This document shows positions 63,101 through 64,000 of a stretch of DNA of 64,000 nt, in pieces. Position 1 is the stretch's first letter; every line of letters starts with the position of its first letter. The stretch is from Acidobacteriota bacterium. GTDB lineage: Bacteria; Acidobacteriota; UBA6911; RPQK01; DATIPO01. The stretch spans positions 42,834 to 106,833 of the forward strand of contig DATIPQ010000095.1 in assembly GCA_035471785.1 (NCBI GenBank), in the 5' to 3' direction. A model generated the notes under the pieces. It did not search any database. It was given only the letters and a program-made list of their open reading frames with translations, and was not told the origin of the DNA. The position numbers and the translations under genes are program-made.

Positions 63101-63495
63101 GCGCCATCTTCAGCACCAACCGCGGCCGAGCCAGGTCCAGTCTTCCCTTGGCCGAGGAGCCGGCTGAACGGTACCGTTTTCTGCATGTGGCGCAATCTGG
63201 CCAAGCCCATGTCTTCCAGGGCCTCGCACTGCTCAACACCAACGGGAGTGCAGCCCAGGTAACGCTTCAGGCTTTCGACGCGGAAGGGGAGAAGACCGCC
63301 GAAAACACCTTTACCTTGGAACCAGGCCACCGCATCGTCGATCTCCTCGATGCCGAAACCTATTTCGGCGAGAACTTCGATCAGACCGGCGGGCACCTGC
63401 GTCTGCAGAGTAGCCTGCCCATCTACACCTTCTCTCTCTTCACCGACGGCTCCCAGACTTTCCTTTCGGCCGTGCAAGGCCAACCGCTGCGCTAG
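60160..63495 (+). CDS. Secreted matrixin-like metalloprotease with PKD-like domains and shared C-terminal module
   Basis: An 1111-residue exported protein. After a signal region (CLGPGLLCLFLLLSWQSFLV) comes a zincin catalytic domain with HELGHLLGLDH (191-201), matching HExxHxxGxxH, and PLMYP as probable Met-turn about 30 residues later. A carboxypeptidase-regulatory-like beta domain (SISGNVTRRGGEPLRGANVV) follows, then three PKD/REJ-type domains each with DPDGDxLxxRWxQxxG. The last about 400 residues are the shared module: FFLMGDLEATRLDGVGG, FLHVAQSGQAHVFQGLALL and QTGGHLRLQSSLPIYTFSLF. It probably cuts extracellular protein. Unlike the paired zincin-like proteins nearby it keeps all zinc ligands. 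Confidence 0.87.
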   Translation: MLSGLLSPISISDSRRGLACLGPGLLCLFLLLSWQSFLVGGGPLVVQEGQPGRWAGPVPFALDRGPLGPLDNDSADALIRHAVDQWQAVPSSTVSFQEQPQLEVDVDADNILDFFGGAPIGGGEIRPENPVIFDNDGAVIDMLLGAGSRNSVLAFSGPRFINTNTRNFLSGFAVFNGLFALSENFQATVVHELGHLLGLDHTQANRLLASNQDAEDNWLVPLMYPFAIANAVEQPLRDDIAWISWLQPASSFQETGSISGNVTRRGGEPLRGANVVAVRLEPNDAESLHEVVSVVSGFLLDGSGDYLIPGLIPGRYVVFIEPLDPRFVGGSSVGPYDQRFDQFPKDYYNGINETGTNSDNPLAKTVLVVSGGQEIEGIDLVANEGNLPPTVEAGEPRTVQSAQLVQLEATAQDPDGDALEIRWSQQSGPQVVLSDPESLRPTFLAPATAEAVALVFRLTVDDGFFEASDTVRITVIPVPGNNPPLVDAGPDQVAAHGQLVELQGQTSDPDGDSLFLRWRQLTGPAVELLGADQQMARFVAPSVSERRVLTFQLEASDGKGGFAQDRSNVTLLRNRPPQVEVAPFTTVPPGELVELQAEAEDPDGDPLTFRWEQTSGSPLDLEGEDSDRLVFRAPAEAVNTFFGFQLEVSDGGLTATAAVAVLVGGSAPIVMPASLRLGDERLRRSFVGGAVIHDSADDVSVFLRVRDLQGDLVEADTDLQLAAGGQWTFLTEQLTRGQILGTLSLQGVEEALKGFFLMGDLEATRLDGVGGQLEIAPKLYLQAVRRNATVDTLVYLHNPDPSGDCLLTLRLRGPDGGLKAESQTLLAPGGTLLQMLGSLFELDEDSEEEGYVVVEGSRPLLGMAMLVDDEAYVALPAVAPRSTLRLYAPHFFTDGDRQTTRLRLLNAGERSIQVRITAYDDQSNVLGTFQQVVEAGTVLDQAVFSFLEDPSPGVITVGYLEVLANEGLSGPLLIPAQLVGSAIFSTNRGRARSSLPLAEEPAERYRFLHVAQSGQAHVFQGLALLNTNGSAAQVTLQAFDAEGEKTAENTFTLEPGHRIVDLLDAETYFGENFDQTGGHLRLQSSLPIYTFSLFTDGSQTFLSAVQGQPLR

Positions 63496-63521
63496 TGCCG
63501 GCGGTCATAGATTCTGAGTCA
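63495..63521 (+). repeat. Direct repeat unit 1 flanking the repeat cluster
   Basis: GTGCCGGCGGTCATAGATTC and the following CTGAG recur at 63869-63895 with one or two changes. The pair brackets the whole repeat cluster of about 370 bp. Confidence 0.7.
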
Positions 63522-63552
63522 GGGCCCTCCGTTCTTGTCCCTGACAGGGACA

Positions 63553-63739
63553 GATTCGCCAGCCCAGCGACTGTGTTAGAAGTCAAGTCCGGGCTCGCTG
63601 AAGGCCAGCGATTCGCCAGCCCAAGGGACTGTGTTAGAAGTCAAGTCCGGGCTCGCTGAAGGCGAGCGATTCGCCAGCCCAAGGGACTGTGTTAGAAGTC
63701 AAGTCCGGGCTCGCTGAAGGCGAGTGATTCGCCAGCCCA
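63553..63739 (+). repeat. 58-bp tandem direct repeats, three copies plus a partial fourth
   Basis: Units start at GATTCGCCAGCCC at 63553, 63610, 63668 and 63726 (partial). They are nearly identical; unit 1 is one base shorter. Each ends with GCTCGC-TGAAG-GCGAGC, a small hairpin. There are no variable spacers, so this is not CRISPR. A palindrome GTCCCTGACAGGGAC lies just before at 63537-63551. Confidence 0.92.
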
Positions 63740-63870
63740 GGGTCAGCCCCGGCGAGCGCAAGCGAGACGGCGGCGCCACCCTGGGTTTCAGACGGCAAAT
63801 GTGCAAACGCTGAAAGCGTGGGATAACGCCACAGGGTGGCTCAAAACCTCTGACGCACTGCACTGGTGCC
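63737..63870 (+). repeat. Dispersed intergenic repeat, most complete copy 3
   Basis: It begins with an imperfect palindrome bounded by CCCAGGG and CCCTGGG (63736-63787), followed by CGCTGAAAGCGTGGGATAAC and ACAGGGTGGCTCAAAAC. The second half matches 5364-5422; the first half, in reverse complement, matches 19379-19466. Confidence 0.8.
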
Positions 63871-63895
63871 GGCGTTCATAGATTCTGAGCCGGGG
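63869..63895 (+). repeat. Direct repeat unit 2 flanking the repeat cluster
   Basis: Second copy of the sequence at 63495-63521 (TCATAGATTCTGAG core). See that entry for the pair. Confidence 0.7.
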
Positions 63896-63904
63896 CTTGG
63901 GGCC

Positions 63905-64000
63905 TCACACGAAGTCGACGATCTGGCGGCGCGTTGCCTTGAAGACCCACAGCCCCAGGGCCAGGAGGAGCAGGGTGCAGCCAACCCAATAGGCCAGGCC
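63905..64000 (-). CDS. C-terminal end of a membrane protein (partial)
   Basis: The frame entering from the right edge encodes a last hydrophobic helix (AYWVGCTLLLLALGLWVF) and a basic tail ending RRQIVDFV, then TGA. Only 31 residues are inside the window. One terminal helix with a short positive tail is seen in ABC-2 type exporter permeases, but this cannot be settled from the fragment. Confidence 0.55.
   Translation of the reverse strand, partial: GLAYWVGCTLLLLALGLWVFKATRRQIVDFV

Noticed and set aside
63553-63739. CRISPR array
   Set aside because: The 58-bp units are contiguous and lack unique spacers; no cas genes are in the window.

Overview
The window is GC-rich bacterial chromosome with tightly packed genes. 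Its content points to an Acidobacteriota-like organism: SBBP/DUF7948 propeller proteins, several very large secreted proteins that share one C-terminal beta-rich module, a Tat-exported PhoX, Tat amidase, an ImuA-ImuB-DnaE2 cassette and many TlpA/DsbA-type envelope proteins. The phylum is inferred from gene style and cannot be proven without a marker search.

Layout. 1-8.4 kb: a truncated SSS symporter, a DUF6178 protein, a secreted SBBP propeller protein, rpmB (L28) and a Tat-exported PhoX-like phosphatase. 8.4-12.8 kb: an overlapping three-gene operon for an ABC ATPase, a two-FtsX-domain permease and an AttH/CrtC-like lipocalin-fold protein. 12.9-16.5 kb: a DUF6941 protein, an AlbA_2/Schlafen-type ATP-binding protein and a Tat amidase. 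16.7-22.6 kb: a small zinc-finger protein with a clear terminator, then the mutasome genes imuA, imuB and dnaE2. 22.9-28.7 kb: a DUF3179 membrane protein broken only by an in-frame UGA, a secreted PEBP-domain protein, a methyltransferase, a SurA_N-DsbA fusion and a TlpA lipoprotein. 28.7-35.8 kb, minus strand: a TPR protein, yqeY and hisS (coupled), a histidine ammonia-lyase-like enzyme, then an ECF sigma / anti-sigma / TPR operon. 36.2-45.8 kb: a secreted VCBS-type protein facing a seven-gene overlapping minus-strand operon of six GT-A glycosyltransferases and a double-domain methyltransferase, probably for a surface glycan. 46.2-63.5 kb: a series of secreted proteins, including two DUF11 giants, two related proteins that look like inactive zincins, and a matrixin-like metalloprotease. 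63.5-63.9 kb: a dense repeat cluster, then the tail of a membrane protein.

The most striking item is the DUF3179 gene at 22948-24174. Its two halves are in the same frame, separated by one UGA exactly where the family has the first Cys of its TYCxLC motif, giving a U-x-x-C redox motif. Directly after the UGA the mRNA forms a hairpin with a 7-bp perfect stem and a GGUCU loop, the same pentamer found in the E. coli fdhF SECIS loop. This is a strong candidate for a selenoprotein in a family I do not know to contain selenocysteine.

A second theme is a modular secretome. Five large exported proteins across the window share related C-terminal beta-rich modules, and an imperfectly palindromic intergenic repeat family occurs at about 5.4, 19.4 and 63.8 kb.
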